Assembly (NCBI GenBank): GCA_044223975.1
Contig: JBGALI010000015.1
Span: 1-64,000 of the forward strand
DNA length: 64,000 nt
Direction of reading: 5' to 3'
Source of the DNA: CAZCPB01 sp044223975
Lineage (GTDB): Bacteria; Planctomycetota; Phycisphaerae; Phycisphaerales; UBA1924
Position 1 is the first letter of the stretch; every line of letters starts with the position of its first letter. Shown in pieces: positions 34,231 through 42,695 of the stretch. The notes under the pieces were generated by a model, which worked only from the letters and a program-made list of their open reading frames with translations, did not search any database and was not told the origin of the DNA. The position numbers and the translations under genes were made by a program.

Positions 34231-35613
34231 TCAGGCTCCGGTGCCGGCGAGCTTGCGGGGGTCGGTCTTGGCGATGATCTGGCTGACGCCGGTCTGGTTG
34301 AAGCCCTTGAAGCCGTCGTTGCGCTCGAGGTTCTCAAGGTGCGAGCCGACGGCGCCGAAGGCGCGGAAGTTCTCGGCCTGTGCCGCGGTGATGTGGCCGC
34401 GTGAGAGCGCCAGCTCGATGCGGCGCGGGTCGACGGGCCAGCGTTCGCCCTGCGTGAAGGCCTGGCGGAGGTAGGGGAACGTGGTGAAGGGGTCCATGGT
34501 GCGGATCTGGGCCTCGAGCGCGAGCTGGTCCTTGAGGGCGTGCCAGTCGAAGATGCACTCCAGGTGATGCATGCCCGCCTGCAGGAACGCCTCGCCGTGC
34601 AGGTCGCACCACAGGCCGATGGTGCCCGCGTCGTCCTTTTCAGCGGCGAACCCTTCGTGCGCAAAGTCGCCCTGCAGCTCCTCGGGGCTCATGTCGACGT
34701 CGGCGAAAATGGTGATGCCGGTCACCGGCTGCTCGAGCACCTGCGCGCCCCAGCCGGCCTCGGCGCCGGCGTAGAACCTCTCGCGGCTGTGGAACCCGAG
34801 CTTCTCGAGCGCGGCGATGAGCTGCGGGTAGAAGGTGCGCGAGGAGCGGTAGGTGTGGTGGTCGTGGTTGGCCCAGCCCAGGCCGAGCGCGTCCTGCCGC
34901 GCCTTCTGCACGCGGGCGGCGCGGTTGCGACGCTGCCAGAAATCACGCTCGGCCTGGAAGAACAGGTCGCAGGTCCAGTCCCGTCCCAGGTCGTCGATGG
35001 CGCTGTCGATGAGCGCCATGGCACGGGCAAAGCCGCGGAGGTCGGCCTCGGGCCCGATGCCGTAGTCGCGGCTGCGGCGGCGGAAAGCCTCGAGGTGCCT
35101 GGCGGCGGCGAGGGCGACGGCCGGGCTGGCGGGGACGGGCTCGAAGCCGCGCCAGCCGTGGCGCTCGACGGCCCACATCTCCGCGTCGGTTCCGGTGAAG
35201 CACCTGGCGCGCCGGAACTGCGTGAGGCACTCGCCCTCGACGGGGTGGTCGAGCTTCCAGGTAGCGAGGAAGTCGTCGACCGAATCGACCTTGATGCCGA
35301 CGCGCGTGGTGCGGTCGCCGCCGAGGATGACGGCGGGGAAGATCGCTCCCTTGTGAACGTAGCAGTCGGGAGCGCCCGGCGCCGGCTCGTGCGTGAAGCC
35401 CGTTTCGAGGAGCCGCTTCTTCAGCGTAGGGCTGGCGGGCTCTTCGATGAAGTCGATCCAGTCGGCAAAGCGCGTGCCCGAGTCGGTCTTCATGTGGCGC
35501 GCCAGTTCGGCGGCGCCGGGGCAGCGCGAGAGAAAGTCGATGACCAGCTCGCTGACGAGCTTCTGGGCCAGAGGCTGGGGCTGCCAGTTGAATGATTCAA
35601 GAGCGGAGGACAT
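34231..35613 (-). CDS. Conserved-looking protein of unknown function, possible metal-binding VOC-like fold
   Basis: The 460-residue soluble protein has no signal peptide. Striking clusters of potential metal ligands and aromatic residues occur: LGWANHDHHTYRSSR, then YAGAEAGWGAQVLE, GITIFADVDMSPEE, TIGLWCDLHGEAF and GMHHLECIFDW. The His/Glu-rich strands and the 'GITIFADVD' segment recall vicinal-oxygen-chelate or DUF1338-like dioxygenase folds, but I cannot place it in a family with confidence. Start is the ATG at 35613 (MSSALESFNW); upstream in-frame sequence looks non-coding. It is the last gene before the metallopeptidase terminator and is transcribed towards it. Confidence 0.7.
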   Translation of the reverse strand: MSSALESFNWQPQPLAQKLVSELVIDFLSRCPGAAELARHMKTDSGTRFADWIDFIEEPASPTLKKRLLETGFTHEPAPGAPDCYVHKGAIFPAVILGGDRTTRVGIKVDSVDDFLATWKLDHPVEGECLTQFRRARCFTGTDAEMWAVERHGWRGFEPVPASPAVALAAARHLEAFRRRSRDYGIGPEADLRGFARAMALIDSAIDDLGRDWTCDLFFQAERDFWQRRNRAARVQKARQDALGLGWANHDHHTYRSSRTFYPQLIAALEKLGFHSRERFYAGAEAGWGAQVLEQPVTGITIFADVDMSPEELQGDFAHEGFAAEKDDAGTIGLWCDLHGEAFLQAGMHHLECIFDWHALKDQLALEAQIRTMDPFTTFPYLRQAFTQGERWPVDPRRIELALSRGHITAAQAENFRAFGAVGSHLENLERNDGFKGFNQTGVSQIIAKTDPRKLAGTGA

Positions 35614-35799
35614 GGGGAGTTGGGCTCCAGGAACGTCGTGCGCGGCGCGGCTCGGATGGTAGGAATGCACGGCGCCAACGCCAGCCGCGGCGAGGAGTTT
35701 CGCGGTCTTGGGGATGCCAGAATTGTCCCGACCGGAGAGGTGCCGCACGCCACCGCCGGTTGGTAACTGTATTTCGAGGGTGTGCCGAGGCGGCGGGCC

Positions 35800-37785
35800 T
35801 CACACCATCAGCGTGAGATCGTCGACTTCCCACTGGCCGCCGATGGTCCAGTGGTAGCGGAGCAGGTGTCCGTCGGCGCGGATGCCGAGGAGGTTGATGG
35901 TTCCCTCGGGCGAGGTGACGCCGCGGATGGCTCCGCCTGGCGAGGTGGCGCCCCCGATCAGATCGGTGAGGGGGGAGACCTGCCAGACGTCCATGCCGGG
36001 GGCCCACCAGTAGACGACGATCTTGCCGTTCGAATCGAGACCGGTGATGTTGAGGCCGCCCCAGGAGGTCGTGTAGCTGTTGATGCTGACGCTGCTGAGG
36101 GACGGACCGGAGTAGAGCTGGGAGAGGTTCGACGTCTCCCAGTTGCCACCGAAGGACGGGACCCACCAGGTGACCGAGACGTTGCCGGAGGCGTCGATGC
36201 CGGCGAGGTTGATCCCGCCCCAGCCGGTGAGGTAGCAAGTGAGGCCGCCGGTGATGGCGGGCGCGCCGGTGATGGCCGAGAGGTTGTCGGTGCGCCAGAG
36301 ATCCATGCCCGGGGCCCACCAGACCGACTGGATGTTGCCCGCGCTGTCGAGGCCGGCGATGTTCTGCCCGCCCCAACTCGTGACGTAGCTGATCAGCGGG
36401 CCCGTGAGGGTGGGCATGGTCTGGGCCTGCGCGAGGATGTGGTCGGTGGTGAGGTTGGTGTAGATCCACGAGGCGTCGGGGAGCTCGACGTAGAGGACCA
36501 GGTGGCCGGAGGCGTCGAGGCCCGCGATGTGGGCGAGGTTGGCGGGGTCGAGGTATGCCGTCGTGGCGCCGGTGATGTTGGTCGAGCCGATCGTTTCGGC
36601 GGTGATGTTCCGGTATGACCAGGAGCCGCCGCTGTCGCGGGTGTAGAGGATGAGCCCGGCGGCGGAGGGTGCCGCGGCGTAGGTGTTGTCGTCGCCCGGG
36701 CGCGTCCAGGTGCTGACCTGGCCGGTGGGGAGCGAGGCGCCGGTAGCGCTGGACACGTCGGTCATGTACCAGGTGTTGCCGGGGCCCTGGGTGAACGTGA
36801 TGAAGCGGCCGGCGCGGTCGAGCGTGGCGATGGTCAGCAGGTCGCCGGGCTGGGTGGAGCCGTTGGCGACGGCCGAGGGCATGGCGGTGTTGAACGAGTA
36901 GGTGACCGGGACGAGCGAGGGGCCCACGGCGTCGACCTTGACGTTCTGGCCCTGCACGACGACGGGCACCGAACGGGTGGCGCTGGTGTTGAGATCGGTG
37001 AACGTGACGGTGTAGTGACCGCCGACGAGAGAGAGCTGGTAGTTGCCGGCCGCGTCGGTGGTGTAGGTTTTGACGGGGGCGCCGCCCTCGGCGGAGAAGA
37101 CGTCGACGCGGACGTTGGCGCGCCCCTCGCCGACGGAGTAGAAGCCGTTGCTGTCGGTGTCGTCGTAGACCACGCCCAGCACGTACGTGCGCGGCGTGCC
37201 CTCGATGCCGAACTCCTCGGTGTAGTAGCTGGAGTACGGGGCGGTCACCGACGGGAAGAACACGCCGGGGCCGAACTCGCTGTAGTGGAAGCTCGAATCA
37301 AAGTCGTCGTGCAGGCTGAGCACGTTCTTGCGGTGCGTGAGCGACTCGAGCCATGCCTTGTGCGAAATGTCGATGTCGGCGTAGCCCGCGGCGATGTTCT
37401 CACCGGCCTGGCCGTCGTAGCCCGCGGCAAGGGCGCGCTGGGTGGGGTCCAGGCCGTCGGGGTTGATGTGCGCGAAGAAGGCGCGGTTGGCCATGTCCTG
37501 CGCATGGGCGCGGGCGGCCTGCGTCAGCGGCACGCTGAACGCCAGCGGCTCCGTGGGCGCGAGCCGGAAGAGTTCCGCGGCGGTCAGGCCCTGCGTGAGA
37601 TCGACGCCCAGGCGGGCGCCCTCGGCGAGCGGGTCGTACCGGGCCCGGTTGACCAGCTCGAGCAGGTAGACCTCCTGCGCGGTCCACGAGAACGAGAACA
37701 GCGAGCGACCCTCGAGGCTCTCGAAGAGTGCCCGAGAACCGTGGCGAGAGGGGGGGTTGCCGCGGGTTGTGCGTGAGGGGCGCAT
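35800..37785 (-). CDS. CAP-domain surface protein with LExLExR-type motif and propeller-like repeats
   Basis: The 661-residue protein starts with a variant planctomycete motif, LFESLEGRSLFS. A CAP/SCP domain follows (about 40-190) with LVNRARYDP, AHAQDMANRAFFAHINPDG and AGENIAAGY. A carboxypeptidase-regulatory-like beta domain is next (about 195-270). Five or more repeats of about 45 residues come last (about 290-655), typified by TSWGGQNIAGLDSAGNIQSVWWAPGM. The repeats match those of the surface protein at 22347. CAP proteins are secreted and often bind sterols or lipids or act on the surface; which applies here is unknown. Start is the ATG at 37785. Confidence 0.83.
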   Translation of the reverse strand: MRPSRTTRGNPPSRHGSRALFESLEGRSLFSFSWTAQEVYLLELVNRARYDPLAEGARLGVDLTQGLTAAELFRLAPTEPLAFSVPLTQAARAHAQDMANRAFFAHINPDGLDPTQRALAAGYDGQAGENIAAGYADIDISHKAWLESLTHRKNVLSLHDDFDSSFHYSEFGPGVFFPSVTAPYSSYYTEEFGIEGTPRTYVLGVVYDDTDSNGFYSVGEGRANVRVDVFSAEGGAPVKTYTTDAAGNYQLSLVGGHYTVTFTDLNTSATRSVPVVVQGQNVKVDAVGPSLVPVTYSFNTAMPSAVANGSTQPGDLLTIATLDRAGRFITFTQGPGNTWYMTDVSSATGASLPTGQVSTWTRPGDDNTYAAAPSAAGLILYTRDSGGSWSYRNITAETIGSTNITGATTAYLDPANLAHIAGLDASGHLVLYVELPDASWIYTNLTTDHILAQAQTMPTLTGPLISYVTSWGGQNIAGLDSAGNIQSVWWAPGMDLWRTDNLSAITGAPAITGGLTCYLTGWGGINLAGIDASGNVSVTWWVPSFGGNWETSNLSQLYSGPSLSSVSINSYTTSWGGLNITGLDSNGKIVVYWWAPGMDVWQVSPLTDLIGGATSPGGAIRGVTSPEGTINLLGIRADGHLLRYHWTIGGQWEVDDLTLMV

Positions 37786-37947
37786 GCTCGTCCGTTCGAT
37801 CGGGCGGTGCGGCGCCCGCCTTGAAGGCGGGCATGTTCAGTTCTCGCGGCGTGCGACGGGGGCGCGGGCGGTGCCGCGCGGGGCGGGAGCGCGCGGGGGT
37901 TCTGGGTCCTGCCCCGCGGCTGGCGGCGACGACGTACGATGCCCGCC

Positions 37948-38985
37948 ATGCCCACGCTGGAGACACCCGAGCAGGTTCGTGCCGCGGCGGAGCGGTTCCG
38001 CACGGATTATCGCGCCGTGCGCGAGCAGGTGGGGCGGGTGATCGTGGGGCAGGGGGACGTGGTCGACGGGGTGCTGACGGGGCTGTTCTGCGCCGGGCAC
38101 GTGCTGCTGGAGGGCGTGCCGGGGATCGGCAAGACGCTCCTGGTGCGGACGCTCAGCCGCGCGATGAGTTTGTCATTCGGGCGCATCCAGTTCACGCCGG
38201 ACCTGATGCCGGCGGACATCTCGGGCACGACCGTGGTGCACGAGTTTGAGGATGAGCGGGGCCAGAAGCGGCGGGAGTTCCGGTTCCAGCCCGGGCCGGT
38301 CTTCGCCCAGATCGTGCTGGCCGACGAGATCAACCGGGCCACGCCCAAGACGCAGTCGGCGCTCTTGGAGGCGATGCAGGAGCGATCGGTGACGGTGGGG
38401 GGGACGACGCACAGGCTCCCCGACCCGTTCCTGGTGATGGCCACGCAGAACCCGATCGAGCAGGAAGGGACGTACCCGCTCCCCGAGGCGCAGCTGGACC
38501 GGTTCTTCTTCAAGCTGCTGGTGGGCGTATCGAACCGCGCGGAGCTGTCGGAGATTATCGATCGCACGACGCGCGACCAGGAGGCGACGGTGGAGCCCGT
38601 GCTGGACGCGGCGCGGGTGGTCGAGCACCAGCACCTGATCCGGCGCGTGCCGGTGGCGCCCAGCGTGCAGGACTACGCGGTGCGGCTGGTGCTGGCGACG
38701 CAGCCCAGGACGGTGCAGGGGGGCGGGGAGTTTGCGCCGCCGGTGGTGAACCAGTTCGTGCGGCTGGGGGCGTCGCCGCGTGCGGCGCAGGCGCTGATCC
38801 TGGCGGGCAAGTGCCGCGCGATGCTGGACGGGCGGGCGAGCGTGTCGACCGACGACCTGCGAGGCGCGGCGCTGCCGGCGCTGCGGCACCGGATCATCCT
38901 GAACTTCGAGGCCCACGCCGAGGGCGTGACGACGGACACGATCGTGCAGAACATCGTGTCGACGCTGCCGGTGGAGGCGGTGTAG
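37948..38985 (+). CDS. MoxR-family AAA+ ATPase
   Basis: The 345-residue MoxR-type AAA+ chaperone has Walker A GVPGIGKT (about 57-64), Walker B VLADEINRATPKTQSALLEAMQE, sensor 1 FLVMATQNPIEQEGTYPLPEAQLDRF and the C-terminal lid with ALPALRHRIILNF. MoxR proteins usually help mature metal- or vWA-containing protein partners encoded next to them (DUF58 and vWA proteins). Here the next gene, 47 nt downstream, encodes a zinc-ribbon membrane protein instead, which is unusual. An ATG at 37939 is an equally possible start. Confidence 0.93.
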   Translation: MPTLETPEQVRAAAERFRTDYRAVREQVGRVIVGQGDVVDGVLTGLFCAGHVLLEGVPGIGKTLLVRTLSRAMSLSFGRIQFTPDLMPADISGTTVVHEFEDERGQKRREFRFQPGPVFAQIVLADEINRATPKTQSALLEAMQERSVTVGGTTHRLPDPFLVMATQNPIEQEGTYPLPEAQLDRFFFKLLVGVSNRAELSEIIDRTTRDQEATVEPVLDAARVVEHQHLIRRVPVAPSVQDYAVRLVLATQPRTVQGGGEFAPPVVNQFVRLGASPRAAQALILAGKCRAMLDGRASVSTDDLRGAALPALRHRIILNFEAHAEGVTTDTIVQNIVSTLPVEAV

Positions 38986-39031
38986 GAGGTCGCTTTCTCC
39001 TTCCGCGACGGGCTCACGGTAGACTCCCGCC

Positions 39032-40021
39032 GTGGGCTTTCTCTTCAACTATGCCTCGTTCCTCGGGCTGCTGCTCCTCGCCACGCTCGGCTTCGTGCTG
39101 ATCCGCTCGATCGTGGTGCCCCTTACCATCACCAAGCGCACCGTGCGCGAGCCGGCGTGCGCGGTCTGCCGCTACCCGGTTGCCGGACTCACGGAACTCA
39201 CCTGCCCCGAGTGCGGCACCGACCTGCGCCGCACCGGCATCATCACGCGCGGCATGGAACTCCGTCGACGAGGCAGCTTGGTCTCGGCGCTACTGGCGTG
39301 GTCCGTGCTGTGGATGCTCTTGGGCGCCGTCGGTTCAACCATGTTCAGTTTTCTCATCGCGCAGGCATTCAACGCCGGACCGATGGGCGGGATGCAGTCG
39401 GAGGCCACGTGGAAGTACACCGTGTCGCCTACCTCAAGGACATGGACGGGCACTCTCACGGCCGTTTCCACGTTCGGCGGCGTCGGTGCCAGTCAGCATT
39501 TCACAACAAGCATGGAAATCACCGGCCCGAAGGGCGCGGCGAGCGTGAGTATGGCCGGCACGTTCGGCTCGTATCGATTCACCGTTACCACGCCCGACGG
39601 AGGCCACATCGTCACATCCGCTTTCACGGCGTCGGAGGCCGCGACGCTTCTCCAGGGCGCGGGGCTCGGAGTCTCCACGCCCGCCGAAATCGCTGAAGCT
39701 AGAGATGTAGCCGGGATCCTGAACGCGGTGGTGGCCTCGTTCGGTGGCGCGCCCGGCGCCACGACCATCGTGACCGCAACGGCGGATCCCGGCAGCCCGT
39801 CCTTCAAGACCGTGCCCGTCGAGAGCGGGTCGTCCTACTCACCCGCCCTCGTCCTTACGGTGTGCGTCCTGGCGTGGCTTGGGCTTGGCTTCTGGATAGC
39901 TACCTTTTTCTACCGCAGGCGCCAACGCCTGCTCCAGCGATTCGCCCCAGTTGTCGCGTTGCCCGTGGCTGCTGCTGCTCCTGCGCCGCCCGCACCACCG
40001 TCCGGAGACACATCCGGATGA
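39032..40021 (+). CDS. Zinc-ribbon membrane protein, copy 3 (tandem pair, first)
   Basis: The 329-residue protein has a first membrane helix (about 10-30). A zinc ribbon follows with C43, C46, C58 and C61 (CAVCRYPVAGL, CPECG) and the stretch GTDLRRTGIIT. A second helix (about 85-110), a large extracytoplasmic Thr/Ser-rich beta region (about 120-265) and a third helix (about 270-290) come next. A Pro/Ala-rich cytoplasmic tail closes the protein. The start is the GTG at 39032. Its stop overlaps the start of the next gene in ATGA, implying coupled translation. The cysteine spacing is the same as in the next gene, so the two are tandem paralogues. Confidence 0.75.
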   Translation: MGFLFNYASFLGLLLLATLGFVLIRSIVVPLTITKRTVREPACAVCRYPVAGLTELTCPECGTDLRRTGIITRGMELRRRGSLVSALLAWSVLWMLLGAVGSTMFSFLIAQAFNAGPMGGMQSEATWKYTVSPTSRTWTGTLTAVSTFGGVGASQHFTTSMEITGPKGAASVSMAGTFGSYRFTVTTPDGGHIVTSAFTASEAATLLQGAGLGVSTPAEIAEARDVAGILNAVVASFGGAPGATTIVTATADPGSPSFKTVPVESGSSYSPALVLTVCVLAWLGLGFWIATFFYRRRQRLLQRFAPVVALPVAAAAPAPPAPPSGDTSG

Positions 40022-40794
40022 ACGCTTATTCCTCCTTCTATTCCCTGGTGTGGCTGACCCTTCTCGGGGTTGCGATTGCGTGGCTCGCCTGGCACGCGTG
40101 GATGCCGACCGCCCTGCCGCGCGCCGGAGCGCGCGAACCGGCGTGCGAGGTTTGCCGCCGATCCGTCGCTGAAGCGCCCGGCCTGTGCTGCCCGGGCTGC
40201 GGTTCCGACCTGCGCATTTCCGGGATCATCACGCCCGCTATCGAGGTGCGGCGGCGGGGCACGCTTTCCAGCGCGATGGGCTCGCTCGCGTTGCTCTGGT
40301 TGATCGTCTATGTCAGTGGCGTGCGCACATTCGCGGCCTGGATGGGCGGGGGAACGTGGGATGATCAGGATGTGCTGACGGAGGTGTCCGTGATCGCTGG
40401 TTGGCTCTCGATCGGCGCCGGCATCGCCATCGCGCTTGTGCGTCGGCGATGGCGGCTCGCGGGGAGAGGCCGTGTGCGCCCGGTGCTGCGCGCGGGAGTC
40501 GTAGCCGGTACGCCCTGCGCTCCGTACACCGGAAAAGGCGGACGCTCGCGAGCGGTGGCACCGATCGTCACGTGGCTGCTGTTGTGGTTCGGTGTTGGCG
40601 GGCTGGTCGTGGGGCCCCTGATCACACGGGCACTTCCCATCGCTTCATGGGGACTGCGCCATCCGTTGGGGATGGACATCTCCGTGGCGGTCGTGGTCTT
40701 GGCGTGGGGCGTGCTCGGCGCGATGCTCGGGCGTGTATTCTTTCGGATGCGCCTTCGTTCCTCCTCGGTGGCCGGCGATAATGGCGGAACATGA
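40018..40794 (+). CDS. Zinc-ribbon membrane protein, copy 4 (tandem pair, second)
   Basis: The 258-residue protein repeats the head of the preceding one: helix (about 8-28), zinc ribbon C43, C46, C58, C61 within ACEVCRRSVAEA and CCPGCG, then SDLRISGIIT and a second helix. The large extracytoplasmic domain is missing. About four membrane helices are predicted in all (8-28, 85-105, 118-140 and 180-205 or later). The start overlaps the upstream stop (ATGA), and the stop overlaps the next start in the same way. Function unknown. Confidence 0.72.
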   Translation: MNAYSSFYSLVWLTLLGVAIAWLAWHAWMPTALPRAGAREPACEVCRRSVAEAPGLCCPGCGSDLRISGIITPAIEVRRRGTLSSAMGSLALLWLIVYVSGVRTFAAWMGGGTWDDQDVLTEVSVIAGWLSIGAGIAIALVRRRWRLAGRGRVRPVLRAGVVAGTPCAPYTGKGGRSRAVAPIVTWLLLWFGVGGLVVGPLITRALPIASWGLRHPLGMDISVAVVVLAWGVLGAMLGRVFFRMRLRSSSVAGDNGGT

Positions 40795-42515
40795 TGCCGC
40801 GCCGTTGCATTCGGGCCGGACGACTTCCCACTCTTTTCGTGGTGATGATCGGTGTTCTACTCCCCGCGTGCACCTCGGTCGAACCCAGGTCGGGCGGCGC
40901 AGAGCCGAGCCAACTCGTCCCCCTCGAATCCCGCATCGACGCCCTCCCCGGGCGCACCCTTCTCATCCCGGTTCGGGCCGCGGAGGGATCGCCCGCCTCG
41001 GTCCCGGTCACCCTCGAAGACGGGCGCGAGCTATCAGGGAAGCTGTGGCGGGTCACGGTGGAATATGACCCCGGGCGGGCCTCGTGGCTGCCGCAGGCGG
41101 GCGTGTGGAGGGCGACGGCGTTTGATGCCAAAGTGGCTCCGGTGGCGGCCGACCCACACGTCTCGGCGCTCGCATCCTCGATGGTGAGCGTCGACCTGCC
41201 GCTCAACGTCTCGTCGCGCTGGCTGACGGTGGGGACATCGCGGGTGCGCCTGAACGTCCTTGGTTCGCTCGCGACGCCCGGCACCGTCGCGCCGCGGCAG
41301 GAGATCGACCTGATCGGGCCCGGTCCGGCGGTCGACGCGCCGGCACTGCGCCGTCTGCTCGAGCCCGAGCGGCGCAGCCCCGTGCGGCGCTGGAGGTACC
41401 GGCTTCTGGCGCACGCCGCGTCCGAGCCGGGCGATGCGTTCGAGGATCCGATCATCGAGGCCTTGGCGCGCCAGGAAGAAGGCCGGTGGTCGTGGGCGCT
41501 GCGCGCGCTCGCCATGGCCGACCGCGACCTGGCGCAACGCGTGGCGCGGCGGCTGGTCGCGACAACCACGTTCGGCGCGGGCGTGGTTGCGCCCACCTGG
41601 CCGAGTTCGCAGGCCGACCTTGATGCGCTCCTGCCCGATCTGCTCGACCCCACGCTCGACGGGGCGCGCCGGGCCCAGCGCGCCGAGGCGTTCCTGATGG
41701 CCCAGCCGGCGGCCACGGCGTGGATCATTGACGACGCGGGCACGCCCGATGCGACGACCGGGCGCCCCAGCGTGGCGGTGGGGGTGGCGAACCTTTCCGA
41801 GCGGGTCGTGCTTGCCGCGGCGGTGCCGGGCGAACGTATCACCGACGCCGAGCCGCGCGAGCTCGGCCCGGACACGGCGATGCGCCTGTACGTGAGCTAC
41901 GCCAACGAGGCGCCCATCGACGCCGCGATCGGCGTGGCGGTCGGGTCGCTTAGGGCGACGCTGCACCCGATGGTGTCGCGAGTGCCCGGGGCGCCGCCGG
42001 GGGTCGCCCTCGGCCCGTTGATTCCCGACTTCACGCTGGAGACGTGGATCGCCGGCGGCTCGACGGTCGCACCCGATCCGGCGTGGGTCGGGGCCGCCAT
42101 GCTCCTGCGGAAGGACCGCGTGTGGACGCTGTTCATGGAGTGCGCCCGGGCCGGCGATGCCGCGGCGACTCCGCAGGAAGACACGGTGCGGCTGTGGATC
42201 GGCCCGACGGCACGGCCGCGGCTGGTGCTCCGCGTCGGCGAATCGGGGTACGCGCACGTGGAGCAGGCGCTCCCGGGGGCGGGCGGGACCGACGCGCCCG
42301 ACCCCGCGGCGGGGGTCACGGTGGCATCGCGGGCGGCCAAGTGGGTGTGCGAGGTGAAGATCCCCGACTGGTGCATCGAGCCCGATGGGACGCTGCGGGT
42401 GGGGTTGGAACGGGTCGATTCCCGCGGTGCGCGCTCGGCGTATCCCCGCCCGATGCTGCCGTGGCAGGCTGAACCGGGGCGGATTGTGGTGGATACGGGG
42501 GCGTGGGGGAAGTGA
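40791..42515 (+). CDS. Predicted lipoprotein of unknown function
   Basis: The 574-residue protein has a lipobox: a hydrophobic signal segment ending LLPACTS, with lipidation expected at the Cys near position 27. The body is a mix of beta strands and loops, rich in Pro/Ala/Asp, with no motif that I recognise. The C-terminal portion, with KWVCEVKIPDWCIEPDGTLRVGLERVDS, resembles a carbohydrate-binding-type or sugar-domain beta sandwich. It is the last member of the coupled operon moxR, zinc-ribbon, zinc-ribbon, lipoprotein. Two ATGs (40791 and 40794) are adjacent; 40791 overlaps the upstream stop. Confidence 0.72.
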   Translation: MMPRRCIRAGRLPTLFVVMIGVLLPACTSVEPRSGGAEPSQLVPLESRIDALPGRTLLIPVRAAEGSPASVPVTLEDGRELSGKLWRVTVEYDPGRASWLPQAGVWRATAFDAKVAPVAADPHVSALASSMVSVDLPLNVSSRWLTVGTSRVRLNVLGSLATPGTVAPRQEIDLIGPGPAVDAPALRRLLEPERRSPVRRWRYRLLAHAASEPGDAFEDPIIEALARQEEGRWSWALRALAMADRDLAQRVARRLVATTTFGAGVVAPTWPSSQADLDALLPDLLDPTLDGARRAQRAEAFLMAQPAATAWIIDDAGTPDATTGRPSVAVGVANLSERVVLAAAVPGERITDAEPRELGPDTAMRLYVSYANEAPIDAAIGVAVGSLRATLHPMVSRVPGAPPGVALGPLIPDFTLETWIAGGSTVAPDPAWVGAAMLLRKDRVWTLFMECARAGDAAATPQEDTVRLWIGPTARPRLVLRVGESGYAHVEQALPGAGGTDAPDPAAGVTVASRAAKWVCEVKIPDWCIEPDGTLRVGLERVDSRGARSAYPRPMLPWQAEPGRIVVDTGAWGK

Positions 42516-42562
42516 GGGGATGGGGAGTAGAAGAGGGGATGAGGGGATGAGGGGATGAGGAG
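42516..42562. repeat. Octanucleotide tandem repeat after lipoprotein stop codon
   Basis: The stop codon (42513-42515) is followed at once by purine-rich 8-nt units. A degenerate start (42516-42534) leads into three exact copies of GGGGATGA at 42535-42542, 42543-42550 and 42551-42558. A partly complementary pyrimidine stretch (CACCTCCCCACCTCCCCC) follows near 42584-42601 and could form a weak stem. Confidence 0.85.
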
Positions 42563-42695
42563 CGCAGCCCGGTAGCTTTGATCACCTCCCCACCTCCCCC
42601 CGCTGCCCGGCGATCCGCACAGATCGCGAACCGGGCTCCGGACGGTCCCGATCTTTCTCTCGCGCCGTTCGTCGCTCTGCCGATAACGGACCGCT

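Noticed and set aside
40622..41875. 417-residue minus-strand open frame over the lipoprotein gene
   Set aside because: Ser/Arg-rich antisense shadow without domains; the plus-strand lipoprotein has coupled starts and a lipobox.
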